Source: Akanthomyces muscarius (Eukaryota > Ascomycota > Sordariomycetes > Hypocreales > Cordycipitaceae). Taken from it: a stretch of 64,000 bases of DNA. The notes beneath the pieces were generated by a model. The model was not told the origin of the DNA. It saw nothing but the letters and a program-made list of their open reading frames with translations, and made no database searches. This document shows, in pieces, positions 20,891 to 31,929 of the stretch (the stretch's first letter is position 1; each line of letters starts with the position of its first letter). The DNA lies in contig NC_079242.1 of the NCBI RefSeq assembly GCF_028009165.1, positions 186,001-250,000 on the forward strand. Direction: 5' to 3'. The position numbers and the translations under genes are program-made.

Positions 20891-22246
20891 CTAATACAGA
20901 AAATATTTTGGAGACACTTTACTTGCATATCCCTCCTCTGCACCTCTATCTGAGTTGCTTAGCTCCAAGCACTCAAAGCTTCCGTCACCGGTGCCAAATG
21001 ACGCATCCTTTCTCCCGCCGTCCGAATTGGCAGCATAGGCGGTAGCCTGTGTTCCAATTTTCCACCTTGGGTCGCCACCGGGACAAGATGCATCTTGAGA
21101 GAATTCTGACTTGATGTACACGTGATGGCCGAGCTTTTTAGAAGACGCGTTGTGGAAGCTTGGTAGCCTGCTGCGTCGGCCATTCGCACCGTACAAATTG
21201 CTGCCGCCAGTGCGTTGGGAGCTGAGCCCAAATTTCCAACCTACGGCCTTGACAAGTGGTCGTAGAGTGGATATACTAGCTGCACTGATGGCCAAACTCA
21301 TCTCAATCGTGGTCCAAATGGCAATATCGGTCGTTGCCCCTTGCACAGGTCAGTACTGAAGTCATCCACGTGGCAGGTTGCGCTACTTACATAGAAAATC
21401 GGGGTCGTTGAAAGACTTTAAAAATGGCATTCGGACAGCTACCGCCGCACTGGCACTATTGCATCTGTCAGTTCAGGTCTCGTTTTCTTCCAGGTGTGTC
21501 GCGTCACTTACACACATCCCATGGTGATGAGAATAATCACGACTAATCTCGCCCGCTTCTGGAGATTGAGATGCCAAACAACGAATCCAGGCAATATGGC
21601 AAATGCAAAATCGGTGACAACACTAAAGGCGCTGTACAAATATCCCAGCGCAATTATTATGTCCATGCTGATGCAGTGACCGGAGTCCGTCTTGTCCCAA
21701 TAGTGCGAAATGGGATGGCACTGCAGCAGGGTAACGAAGAAGAAGACTACGCCCCCGACCACTGTGCACATGGATGCCGAATAAATGATCCAGGCGTGAG
21801 CTTTTTTGTTGATAATTCGGAGGAGGAACCATGCGAATGACAGCTTTGACGTAATCATCGTGATGCTAAAGAATAAGTAGCAAAACCACCATTGCTGCCG
21901 AACAATTAGTGTAATTCCCACAATATAATGCCAATCAATCATACCATCATCGCTCGTTGGTAGTGAGCCTCTGACAAGTCCGATTTATGTTGGCCGGTGC
22001 CATATTTGACGCCAATGTTAGATGATATTATGTATCCGAGGTAGCATATCTAAGTCAGTTAGCAATGCTAGGCCGGGGTCGACTCAGTTACATTCTTACT
22101 GTAGCAAGTATCATGATCAAGTCGTCCACCCCAAACGCCCTGACAATAACTGCTCGTGTGTAGCAGCGCAGCAAAACGATGCTGCATGTAATGATGCTAA
22201 AGGCAATGTTGACGCCCAGTAGTTGTGGCCCCCGATTCTCCGCCAT
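20891..22246 (-). CDS. Seven-helix integral membrane protein, SAT4/fungal rhodopsin-like domain
   Basis: Exons on the minus strand: 22246-22100, 22049-21945, 21894-21512, 21464-21391, 21339-20891; 385 residues. The frame closes exactly. The N-terminal helix region starts LLGVNIAFSIITCSIVLLR and continues with YTRAVIVRAFGVDDLIMILA (the R-x-FGxDD signature of this family), then YGTGQHKSDLS, AFVTDFAFAILP-like helices and a final NDPDFLWATTDIAIW segment before LRPL. The hydrophilic C-tail is Ser/Gly-rich. Members occur in large numbers in plant- and insect-associated ascomycetes; some act as GPCR-like (PTH11-related) sensors, but the function here is unknown. It has four introns, more than most neighbours. 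Confidence 0.85.
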
Positions 22247-24265
22247 GATGTAGGAGGTGAAGAATGGTATGAATCCAGACGCAAGCAAGGAACATAGAGC
22301 TTATGCGCCATTAGAAGAACAAAGGGCGAAAATAAATACCAAAAAGAAAGAGGTGCTACCCCTGGATGCTTTTAAAACTAAATCGCTTCTGCACGCGGAG
22401 AGCCTGCATTGAGCTTGCAGGTCTAGCGGGAACCAAGGCAGTAGATTTGGGATCGCTGAACAACGACGTCGACAAGACAGGCTTGCCACGCCATGTGGAG
22501 CCGCAAACACATGATGGCCTGTATTTGCGGCTCTTGAACGGAGCTTACAAGAAGCAGAAGCTCAACTTTTGCCGCTATTTGGCCCGCCATGTGGCATATG
22601 CAGCCATGGCGTTGCGTCTTGGCTGTATTAGGAAACTAGCGCCGTGCAACACGGAGGTGCTTGCATACAGGCAGTGCGCCCATGCATGGCAGCTAGTTGG
22701 TGGGCAAGCGTGGTAACTGCTTCGCGGGTCGGCCTCGAGAAGGGACCCAAAAAGTGGTTTCATCCGTTGTTAGTGTTGAGCCGGACGCAGAGCATCACAC
22801 AGAACACCGGACGATCTATTGAAGACTGAGGGTGGCTGCATCGTTTCAAATCCAGACCATCCTAGCAGAGAGGCAACTATTGTATATTCGCAGAACACTA
22901 AAAAGAATAGGAGCTCAAGTCTTGCCGCTGTAATAATCGTGGAGCTGTTATTGCATCTATAAACTGCAAATTGCACATGTATAGTAGGCGCCTCTTATAA
23001 ACGATCGCCGCTGGCATATGCCTTGCCGCAGCCCTGGGCATTGACAGCTTGACGTTTGTGGAAAACTAATTACAGGGGTAAGCAGCTAACAGTTAGGAGG
23101 CACGGCAGTAGAGGCGGTGGCTTTTATAGTACTCTACAGCCCAGTCAATGGCGTCTTTTTGGTACCCTGTCTTGCCAGTTAGAGGGGTCGAGTCTACTCG
23201 AGGCGCTTTGACAGGACGCCATGAAACTCGCCACGAGGCTAGGCTTTGCGCTGTGCCTCGGCCGAGGCAAGGCCAATTATCCATGGAGACTAACTAGGTC
23301 TACAGCCTCCAAGTGGTCTGTCGCGCAGGGCTTCGGCCTTGTGTCCATTTTGGCCATTAGTGGCCTCGCTAGCTGGCAATCACCGCTGTGCGACCTAGAC
23401 TCCTGAAACAAGTCTAGTCCGTCGTAGGGGTTCTTCGAGCTGGATATTGGATCTGGCTACTCAATATGTCGAAGTCCTATTCTGTCAAGAGAGTATGGGT
23501 TCTGACTTGAGTTTCTCGCTGGGACCCCACCAACTAAGTTAGTTGTGCTTCATGAAGCCATTGACAACAGGTGGCGACAAAGAACAAAGGGCGGCCGACA
23601 CACACAGGTGGAACAAGAAGAACATGTGCTGGAGCTTCCTCGAAGAAGGAAGATATACTGGCGTTTCCTAATCACTTTTCCGATCGCGTTGACTTTCAAT
23701 TTCAGATAGTGAAGGAGTAATTAGGTCGGCTGCCTAGACGTGTGAGATCAGGCTGTGGTGGGCTGTCAGCCTCACGCCATCGGAGTTACTTTAACGAGTC
23801 GCGTTATCGACTTTGCCCTCTGTATGGGGTGAAAATTCGGTCTTCCACACGAATTGGCCAATTAACGCTCGCCGGATCTGATGAAGTAATAATAAAACGG
23901 GCTACTCGTGAGCCACTTGACCACTTGATCACTAACGTTAGACGAACCATGCCGGTACCAACAGCTGGCCACATTGTAGACACAGTCCCCGCCCTAGGTG
24001 CAGATTAGGACTCCCGGACTTGACAGGGCGGTGCGAGGAAGTTCACGCGACTGTGCATCCATTCACGACGATGCAGCGTCCAATCTGACTCTTTGAACCA
24101 TTACGCGACTTCTCCATCGTACCAATTAAAATGACTATGCCTCACTTGGCCCAAAGGATCACTTTTACAACCAATCCACCAACTATAAAAGCCCATGATA
24201 GCCCGTCGCTCAGCGCCCAACTCTCCTTGCTAATCAACTTCGCAATCTAGCCCTCCTGAGCAAAA
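22247..24265. other. Intergenic, 2.0 kb
   Basis: No gene supported. Around 22490-22620 short imperfect repeats (GCCATGTGG; CCGCAAA/TTTGCGG) give an eroded-repeat impression. A perfect 7-bp inverted repeat CTAGACT/AGTCTAG with 9-nt loop lies at 23395-23417. It could hold old transposon debris. Confidence 0.45.
24184..24190 (+). promoter_or_regulatory. TATA box candidate
   Basis: TATAAAA 76 bp upstream of the start at 24266. Confidence 0.55.
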
Positions 24266-24805
24266 ATGCCTGAATACAGACTCTCCGTCCACTCCCTGAC
24301 GCCGCCCGCGCTTCCTGCGATCCCAGAAGACGCGCACCACACCGACATCCGCTCCGGGTTGAGCGAGGGTGCCAAAGGCAGCTCCTACGCGGCGGCGACG
24401 TCGCCGCTGCGCTTCACGCTGTCCCTGCCCGACGCGCGGCCGAAGAACCCGCTGCACCCGGCCACGCACCTGCAGGTCACCTATTTCTACGCCGGGAGCG
24501 GCGAGTCATACGTGCCTCGTCTCATCATGCCCACGGACGTGGTCAAGACGGACGCCGACGACGACTCGTCCACGCTGTACGAGGTCGAGCTGGGCCCGGC
24601 AGACATCTCGCGGGTCAAGGTCAACGAGGGCGAGACGCCAGACGCCGAGGTCCGCGTCAATGCCTGGCGAAACGAAAGACTCCTCGGGCAGTTCACAGTC
24701 GGCGTGATCAAGGGCCTGGGCATCGAAGGGCTCAAGTCGTGGGACCTGGCTAAGCGACGAGTGGAATACCGGAAGGAAGAGGCTGCGAAGAAGGCGGCTG
24801 CCTGA
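24266..24805 (+). CDS. Small hypothetical protein, 179 residues
   Basis: Intronless frame with strong GC3 bias like other genes here, a TATA box 76 bp upstream and an A-rich 3' end right after the stop. No signal peptide or membrane segment. The protein is rich in beta-type stretches (LQVTYFYAG, STLYEVELG, AEVRVNAW), then a short segment GVIKGLGIEGLKSWDLAKRR and an Ala/Lys tail. I do not recognise the family. Codon usage and promoter context argue that it is real. Confidence 0.7.
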   Translation: MPEYRLSVHSLTPPALPAIPEDAHHTDIRSGLSEGAKGSSYAAATSPLRFTLSLPDARPKNPLHPATHLQVTYFYAGSGESYVPRLIMPTDVVKTDADDDSSTLYEVELGPADISRVKVNEGETPDAEVRVNAWRNERLLGQFTVGVIKGLGIEGLKSWDLAKRRVEYRKEEAAKKAAA

Positions 24806-24912
24806 CTTGTCTTTATTACAAAAAGAAAAAAAAAAGAAATTAAGAATATACATGTCATAAGTCATCATTGAATCTTGGTCCAGTAGCGACTACCACTTGG
24901 ACATTCCCGCCG

Positions 24913-25346
24913 CTAGACAGTCGTCTCCATGTCCGCCAACGTCGTCGTCGCCGTATCCTCCGCAAAAATGTTCAGCATGTCCTCCTCCGTGACGTGGACC
25001 AGGAACTGCTCCATCTGGCGGCTCTGCGCCCTCCAGCCGTGCACAAGGCCCGCCACCTCGCGCACCTGGCCCAGGGCCCTGCTCGCCGTCCCCCAGACCG
25101 TCGCCATCTGCCGCAGCGTGCCGATGCAGAGACGCACCTGCTCGCGCACCATCGACTCCTCCTGCTCCTCCTCGCCTCCGCCCTCGCTGCTCGACGACGA
25201 CGACGACCACGCGCTGAGCTGCACAATGGATGCGAGCACGACGGCGCAGATGAAAAAGTGCGTGTGCCGGACCAGTGGCGTGCGGTGCGTCGCCAGCTTG
25301 CCAATCTCGTTGGCGGCCGAGAGGACGTGACGCGTGTGCAGGTTCA

Positions 25347-25377
<31 letters not shown>

Positions 25378-26851
25378 CGCGCGCCCGCCGTCCTCTTCTT
25401 CCTCGTCGGGCGGTGGTGCGCAGGCGTCAATGGTTCGGGTGGGCGCGAGGTCGAGCTGCGCGCGGGAGCGGTGCAGGAAAATGGAGGTGGTGTGGTTGAG
25501 CATGTGTGCCTGGAACATGACCTCGTCCGGGCGGCCGTCGCGCTGCAGCGAGTCCTGTTTGGAGGCGGGGAGGTTGTGGCGCCAGCTGGTCAGCAGCATC
25601 TCCAGCTGCGCGTGCACGTTGTCGTCTACTTCGGCGGCTTCAAAGTGGCGCATGACCTTGCCGAGGTTCTGGGCGCTGAGGATTCTGTAGGTAAACGACG
25701 AGAATGGGTAGCTGTCCATGGCAAAATCGCGGTCGTTCAAGTCCTGCACTGTTCGCGGCTCTGGTATTTGCTGCAGTGAGCGAAAGCAGTTAGCATGTAA
25801 TGCATTGGAAGATGTAGTTTGTCTCTTACATTTGTCGCGTATTCGTCTTCTTCGCATGGTAGGCCAACATCAGTTGGTACGTCAAAAAGGGAGAAATTGG
25901 TCGCCCGATGCGCTCCTGCAAACATGGCGTCCAAGACGTACAGCTCCCACCATGTGCGGCGCCAGCTTTCGTCTAGACAACCAGACCGCGTTTTTGACTC
26001 TATCAGAAATTGGTTGTGGTTCATCCCGAGGGAGAGAAGCATCCGCTTCGCTCTCCCCAACAGATCTATGGCCTGCTGCTGATATCCGGCTCCGTCCAAC
26101 GCCACCATCAGCACGATCATGGCCTGGACTGTAAAACCATTGGCGCTCTTCGCCTCGGCCTCATCCACGGAGGATTTCGCCACATCCAGCAGCGGCCCTT
26201 GTTCCAGTTCCGGCGCAATGTACTTGGAGCCCACCCATTGCATAACCGCCAGCAACGGCTGCAGCGCCTCCTCCTTGACCAGCGGGCGGAGGTTCGTCTG
26301 CGGCAGGACCAGAGGGTGGCTGGCGTGGAAGTTGTAGTAGTACGACGAGATGCAGCGCTCAAAGCCCACCGCGGGATGAGGGCGCAGCCGAGGCGGAGGT
26401 CCGGTCGAGGCTGGGCGGAACGCGGGCTTGCTCCATGCGACGACGGAGCGCAGGTCGGGCGGCGTGATGCTTCGGAACAGAAATTTGCTGGGGCAGTCGC
26501 TCGGCACCAGTCCGGCGTCGTTTTGCGTGCGCTTGATGCCTGGAGATGCATCTGCCTCTTGGGGCGGCGTGTGCAGGCTGGCGCGGTTCGTAGGATATCT
26601 CTGTCCTCGCCGCGACGGCACAAAGACGCAGGTGCTGTCCGAGTCGACGCAACGCTTGCAGGGGCGTTTTCCGTCACATTTGACATGTCGCTGGCGCTTT
26701 CAAAGGGTCAGTACAGATGGGAGAAGCACTTGTCGCCGTCGGGACGTACACATTGGACACAGGCGGTTGATGCGCCAGATTCTGTATTTTCTGCTGCGGT
26801 GGTGGCCGTGCCTGCGCCGCCTGCACGGGGGGTCGCCAGTTCCGCAGGCAT
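24913..26851 (-). CDS. Zn2Cys6 transcription factor with fungal-specific regulatory domain
   Basis: Exons on the minus strand: 26851-26750, 26696-25830, 25770-24913; 608 residues. The binuclear zinc cluster is complete after splicing: Cys at 31, 34, 41, 47, 50 and 57 (ACVQC | RQRHVKCDGKRPCKRC). The intron falls right after the second Cys. The fungal-specific middle homology region follows, with RRTWWELYVLDAMFAG and LPCEEDEYATNQIPEPR spanning the second splice. Low-complexity runs occur in the C-terminal half: an acidic DEEEEDGG, an Ala run from a CAG/CTG repeat, and a Ser run of seven. Nuclear activator or repressor. Targets are unknown; the adjacent RidA and O-methyltransferase genes are candidates by position only. 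Confidence 0.93.
25348..25375. repeat. CTG/CAG trinucleotide repeat inside the transcription factor gene
   Basis: About nine TGC units on the + strand; on the coding strand the frame reads GCA and gives an alanine run. This is a likely length-variable site. Confidence 0.85.
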
Positions 26852-27287
26852 TATAATGCGGCAGGTTGACGAAGAAGAAGAAAAAAAAACAATGGTTGCA
26901 CGGAGAATTGAGAATATTCAAAGCTGCGGTGATGAAAATGATGCCGCAGATGGAATGACGTGGCTCATGACTCAAGGTTCCCGACTGTCTCATCCTCGGC
27001 GTTCTCCCGGGGCTGCTTCGCTTCGCTTCGCCGATGTACAAGCCCGGGGACCCACAACATCGCCGTCCTCTCCGTACGCCGTTGCTATTACATATTGCAG
27101 GGAAAGTCGATGAGATTATATTTCAATTTATACATTCTTCTCAGTGCACTGTTTTGCCACGGCACCACGTCACGTTCTCTTGCAGCAGTCTCTTGCAGCT
27201 AATAAAGAGTAGAAACGTTTCCGCACCTCCCCCCTCGAAGCCAGTCCTCTGAGCCAATGTACGAAGATGCAGTCTCTCTCCATTACT
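26852..27287. other. Spacer upstream of the Zn2Cys6 gene
   Basis: Promoter region of the minus-strand regulator plus the 3' flank of the RidA gene. No gene recognised. Confidence 0.5.
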
Positions 27288-27740
27288 TTACTGAGCCACC
27301 GCCGAGACTTCAACCTCGTACCAAAGCCCGCTCTTGGCCAGGCTCGCCACGCCCAGCACCGTATCCGGCGGCCGATGTCCGGCCGCCTCCTTGTCCAGGT
27401 ACGCCGTCCACAGGTCCCCCCATCCGCGCGACACCACATCGACCTTGTCCAGCGCGGCATCCCCCGTCGTGGTCACAATGTAGTGCCGCACAAAGACAAT
27501 GTCTCGCGGCGTCGCACCTGACGCCAGCAGGGCATCGTGAACGGCCTTGTAGGCACCAGCAACCTGCTCAATAAACGAGGTCGGAATGGTGCCGTCGGCG
27601 CGCAGACCAGTCTGCCCGGCCAGGGTGACGAGCTTCGAGGTCGGGAGCAGGGGTGTCACGCAGGCCTGGGAGTAGGTCGGCGGCGGGGTTGGTACGTTGG
27701 GAGGGTTAAAAGCGTGAGGTTTGTTATCGCTAGAAGCCAT
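27288..27740 (-). CDS. RidA/YjgF/YER057c/UK114-family protein
   Basis: 150 residues, intronless. Family traits: KLVTLAGQTGLRADGTIP near the start, the IVFVRHYIVTTTG stretch, and a C-terminal half ending LGVASLAKSGLWYEVEVSAVAQ, where canonical RidA has P-x-R-x2-V-E-V-E. Here the Arg of the usual PxR that holds the imine carboxylate is not obvious (LAKSGLWYEVE). This may therefore be a divergent Rid subgroup rather than a classic enamine/imine deaminase. The Met at 27740 is chosen because the longer frame upstream has no family match. The gene lies between the Zn2Cys6 and O-methyltransferase genes, all on the minus strand. Confidence 0.85.
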   Translation of the reverse strand: MASSDNKPHAFNPPNVPTPPPTYSQACVTPLLPTSKLVTLAGQTGLRADGTIPTSFIEQVAGAYKAVHDALLASGATPRDIVFVRHYIVTTTGDAALDKVDVVSRGWGDLWTAYLDKEAAGHRPPDTVLGVASLAKSGLWYEVEVSAVAQ

Positions 27741-28299
27741 TGTAAAGTCTGGTGTGTCTGAATGAGGCGATGAGATGATGGAATGAAAGATGCGAGAGGT
27801 GAGAATGCAGCTTATTACCAAGCACATGCGGAGGGGAGGCGTCTACTTCAACTTGCCCCACGCGCCGATACCACCAAGGACTTGACAGCGGCCACTTCCG
27901 AGGCACAACAAGCCAACGGCGGCGAGGTTTGAAACATGGCGGGATGGCTATCAAGCGCATTGATTTTAGTGATAGATGCTTGTCGCTGGGATAGTTTGTA
28001 GGACACTTCATTCTGTGAACTGACAAAAGCGCGGCCCCAGCGGAATGTCCGATCAGGTGCCCATCTCCAGTCATGATTCGTTTACTGGCAAGAGTGCATC
28101 TGGCATTAATTATATAAACAAACCACCGTCCGTATTCGAGCTTTGTCTACATCAGCCCTGCAGTTCATCCCAATTTCAAGATCCCCGCGTCAGTCTCCCC
28201 TCTTCTCGGCCGGGTCCGCCTCGTCAAACCACCAAAGCTCCAACGACCCACACAGTCAAGTCAACCTTCACTTTCCCTCCTCCTCCTCCTCCTCCTCCA
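27741..28299. other. Spacer
   Basis: 559 bp between RidA and the O-methyltransferase stop. A TCC-rich run (about 28275-28300) adjoins the methyltransferase 3' end. No gene recognised. Confidence 0.5.
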
Positions 28300-29631
28300 T
28301 CAGCTCCCATCGTCCCGGACGCACTCGATGATGGAATCGCCCAGACTCTCCGTGTACCGATAGATCTTCTTCACCCTCAACCCCGCTCGCGGTACCAGCT
28401 CCTCCCACTCCCTCCTCGTTCTCTCGCGCGCCGCCAGCGCCGCCATCATGACAATATCCAGCTGCGCCGCGTGCCAGTGCGTACCCGAGTTCGGCAGCAC
28501 CATGTCGTCAATCAGCAGCACCGACTCCTCGCCCATCGCCCCGCGCACATTTCTCATAATCACAACCGCGTCATCGTCGCGCCAGTCGTGCATAATGTTG
28601 CGCATGTAATACATGCGCGCGCCGCGCACCGGCTGGGCCGTGAAAAAGTCATGCACCATGTGCTCGACGCCGTCCTCCCGCCGCAGCGCCGCCTGCTCAG
28701 TCAGCGCCGGCAGGTCCTGCACGATGATGCGTCCCGTCACGTCCGCCGGCAGCGCGCGACGCAGCGCCACGCTCTGGTGGCCGACGCCACCGCCGACGTC
28801 GACAAACAGCACCTGGTCCGGCCTTGCTGCAGCACGCGCGGCTTCCAGATACGGGTATTTGTCGAGCCACGTCGGCATGCCCTCGCGCTGCACGCGCATG
28901 AAGCGGTTAAAGTGCGCAAACAGCTCCGGCTGCGAGGGATACCAGCTGAAGCACCGCTGGTCCGTCTTGTGCCCGCGGTTGAACGCGCAGTCGGCGGGGT
29001 CCTGCGAGTCGCGGTAGCCGTGCTCCTTGAGGAACTCAGGCATGGCGGCGACGCAAGGCGCGATGACGTCGAAGCTGTGCGCAACGCGTTAGTCCCACTG
29101 GAATACCCTCAAAAAGACGAGAAGGGAGGCGCGTCTGCCAAAAACGTTCTTACTTGTGGAAAACAGCACTCTGCCAGTCCCGCGACGCCAGCGTCCGCGT
29201 CGTCGTCGTCGCGCTGTAAGCATCCGGCGCCGTCTCGCGGACCACGTCCACCGACGCCATGTACCGCAGGAGCCGCCCGAGCAGCAGCGGCGAGGCGCCA
29301 CACTTGTCGGCGAGCTGTGCGCTGGAAAGCGGCTGCGGGCTGTCGACAATGTGATTGAAGAGGCCGAGGTCGCACCCTGCGCGGACCACGGGCAGCGTTA
29401 TGGGCTTTGATTCCCCATTGTCTCGTTAGGGTCGGGGCCAGCAACTCGGGTCAAGACGGCGGGATTACACACCTGGTAGAGGATGCGCTGCATGCAGTCC
29501 TGCGGCGTCTCCAGCTCCCGCGCCAGGTGGTTCAGCTGGTCGATGATGGCCTTGCGGCTAGCCCCGTCGGCGTTCAGGGCGCGCTCCCGCACCGAGGCGA
29601 GAATCTCCATTGCAGTATCATGCACTTGCAA
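28300..29631 (-). CDS. SAM-dependent O-methyltransferase (plant COMT-like, fungal secondary-metabolite type)
   Basis: Exons on the minus strand: 29631-29473, 29404-29154, 29074-28300; 394 residues (387 if the second Met at 29610 is used). The N-terminal dimerisation/winged-helix part is LSSAQLADKCGASPLLLGRLLR. SAM-binding motif I is VLFVDVGGGVGHQSVAL, and the expected catalytic-base region is MRNIMHDWRDDDAV with His-Asp-Trp. VLLIDDMVLPN follows as in family 2 methyltransferases. Splicing at the CACAA/gtaaga donor yields VFHNFDVIAPCVAAMPEF, typical for the family. Probable role: methylation of a phenolic hydroxyl on a small metabolite. No polyketide or peptide synthase is in view, so it may act alone or on a substrate made elsewhere. 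Confidence 0.92.
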
Positions 29632-30672
29632 AATGATGAGAAGATGTAATGAAGAATAAGAAAGATGTGTAGAAAGTGTGCTATTCCGCGTGGGTAAAAA
29701 GGCCAGCCGATCCTAGTGACATGCCACCAACGCCACCGCTCGTCTACTTGTACTTCCCCGTCGGTGTCCCCAAGCGGCTGACGCCAACACCGAAGAACTG
29801 TATATGATATCCCTATCGTGGAGCCGCCTTGTCTTGTCTGTACTGTTTCTGCTGCACGTCGTGCGTGTGGCTTGTGGTATTACTGGGAACATGCACCACT
29901 CGCGCGCACGCGAGAGAGCCGAGGACCACGCAATAAACAAGGCAAATCCAGCCAACAAGCCAAAACGTGGCGCTGTCTACCTGCGTCTCGTTCAGTAGTG
30001 GCCCACTGGGCGCACGCATTAATTTGGGTTGTCCCAGGCGAGGTCCACGACCCTGTCCAGAGCGGACTCGAGGCTTGTAGCGGTTTCCGGGCATGATTCT
30101 AGCCCATATAGTCTCATATAGTTAGAAAAGCCTGTTTCGTCACTCTATGCAGTCCCGCCTCTCGATCCCGGAAATCAAATTTGACAGAGGAAAAGACATG
30201 TCTAAAGAACGCTTTCTGAGAAACAACCAACAGTTGGCGACTAGTTGTGCGCCACTATATGCGACTTACTCACACTACAGCACTACAAGTGCGCCTCACA
30301 TGCCGCCACTTTCTAGACGGCCCGTTACTCAGCTCCCTCTTCGAAAATACCCCCTAAAAGAGAGGCCGTGAATGAAGATAGTTTCAGGATTGCCGTTACG
30401 CCTCGCAGCCTTAGTTTCCCACAGAGTCGTACAGCTCAGTAACCACGTCCTGTCCGCCCATCTACCCGCCCATCTACCCGCTTCCCTCCCCCACTGTACG
30501 AATCCCAACTAGGCATACAGGGGGGGGGGGACGGACAATGCATGCCAACAAGGGCTTGTTCACGTTCCACCAATCTGCACGCCCCAAATTCAATCTTCCT
30601 ACATTGCCATCTCGCAGCCCTCTTTTACGTCACACTTATCCTCGGCCCCTTCGATAATAATCAAAAGCCCAG
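29632..30672. other. Intergenic, 1.0 kb
   Basis: Divergent spacer between the O-methyltransferase (-) and the alkyltransferase-like gene (+). Contains a run of eleven G at 30520-30530 and a duplicated CTACCCGCC. No gene recognised. Confidence 0.5.
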
Positions 30673-31190
30673 ATGCCTCGGACAGACGAGGCCGCCGCCT
30701 TTTTCCACGCCGTCTACTCCGCCATTAGCGAGATCCCCGCCGGCCGGGTGACTTCCTACGGCCACATAGCCATGTTAATCGGTACCCGTACGCCTCTCTC
30801 TCCCTTTCCCAATTTTTTTCTTCTTTTCCAAAAGTAGTCTTCATCTAACTTGATCAAATTAAAACAGCCCAGCGTCCTCGTCAGGTCGGCGTATGCCTCA
30901 AGCACCTCCCCGATGACCCTTCTGTCCAGTGGAACCACGACAGCGTGCCGTGGCAGCGCGTCGTCAACGCAAAGGGCGTCATATCCCCGCGGAACCACCC
31001 GACGGCGGTGCGCACGCAGGCAGAGCTGTTACGGGACGAAGGAGTCCAAGTGACGGATGGTGGCATGGGGGAGCTGAGCGTCGACTTGTCCGAGTACGGG
31101 TGGTTCCCGTCGGTGCTGCCGTCCGAAGCCGCCGATGCACCAGTAAAGGAAGAAGACGCACAGGTCAAGGAAGAAGATGACAGCGATTAG
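30673..31190 (+). CDS. Alkyltransferase-like DNA repair protein (ATL; MGMT fold, no reactive Cys)
   Basis: Exons 30673-30787 and 30868-31190; 145 residues. The protein has the MGMT DNA-binding fold: EIPAGRVTSYGHIAMLIG, then PQRPRQVGVCLKHLP across the splice. The active-site motif PCHR of O6-alkylguanine transferases reads PWQRVVN, so Trp replaces the alkyl-accepting Cys. This is the hallmark of ATL proteins such as fission yeast Atl1, which bind O6-alkylguanine and pass it to nucleotide excision repair. The donor GTACGC at 30788 is chosen over GTACCC at 30782 because it gives IGTPQRPRQVG. The C-terminus carries two VKEED repeats. Nuclear role inferred from the family. Confidence 0.93.
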
Positions 31191-31929
31191 CCACCAACCT
31201 CTACTTTTTTTGTATATAATACCATAATGCCCCCATTTACTGTTCAAGGGGACAACCACAGTCACAAGGCCAGATGTTCAATGACACAAAATATATTCCA
31301 ACGGCAGACGAGGTATGTATTGCTGAATATCAACTAATTCACATCAGACAATCCCACAATAATCCATAAAAGAACCAAACGAAAGAAGAAAGAAGAAAGA
31401 AAAGAGTCACAAAATAATCTTTCGTTCCAGTTTTCACCAAAAACTCCAAGCAATGAAGGTGTTGCTGAAGCAGTCATAAAAAGAACAAGCAGGCCAAAAG
31501 AAGAAAAAAGCTTTCGCATGAGCACGTCCTTGACCAATCAACGTAGCTCATGCAGTGATACAATTTGAATGACAGCAACAAAAAAAGTCAAAAGAAAAAA
31601 TATATGCCTCCTGGTTATGCACTGGGCCGGACGCATACCATGTACATATAAACAGAGCCCATTTCGTCGTTACTGCAACGCTAAAAATCAAAAGAAAAAA
31701 AGAAGAAAAAATCGTGTTGCTTAAAAAAACAGAAAAAAAGAAAACCGGCGCTGGGATATGGATGAAAAAGTACCGGTCATGCGCTTTTCGAGTTCGAGGG
31801 GTCGTTGGAGTGATGCGAGGTCAAGCAGACTAGGGACGTAACCGTCTGCTCTTCCTCTGGCGTGTGCGGCGTCTCTGGCGGCGTTTCCGGCTCGCGCTGA
31901 AATATCTTAAACGCATAGCTTAGCCCCCT
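31191..31929. other. Convergent intergenic spacer
   Basis: Between the ATL stop and the kinesin stop. A/AAG-rich low-complexity tracts (31376-31400, 31690-31745) probably belong to the 3' untranslated regions. No gene recognised. Confidence 0.5.

Noticed and set aside
26010..27113. 367-codon plus-strand open frame
   Set aside because: Antisense of the Zn2Cys6 gene; no domain.
28045..29358. 437-codon plus-strand open frame
   Set aside because: Antisense shadow of the O-methyltransferase; Arg/His/Pro-rich with no motif.
8684..29631. Secondary-metabolite gene cluster
   Set aside because: No polyketide synthase, NRPS, terpene synthase or DMATS in view; tailoring enzymes alone are not enough.
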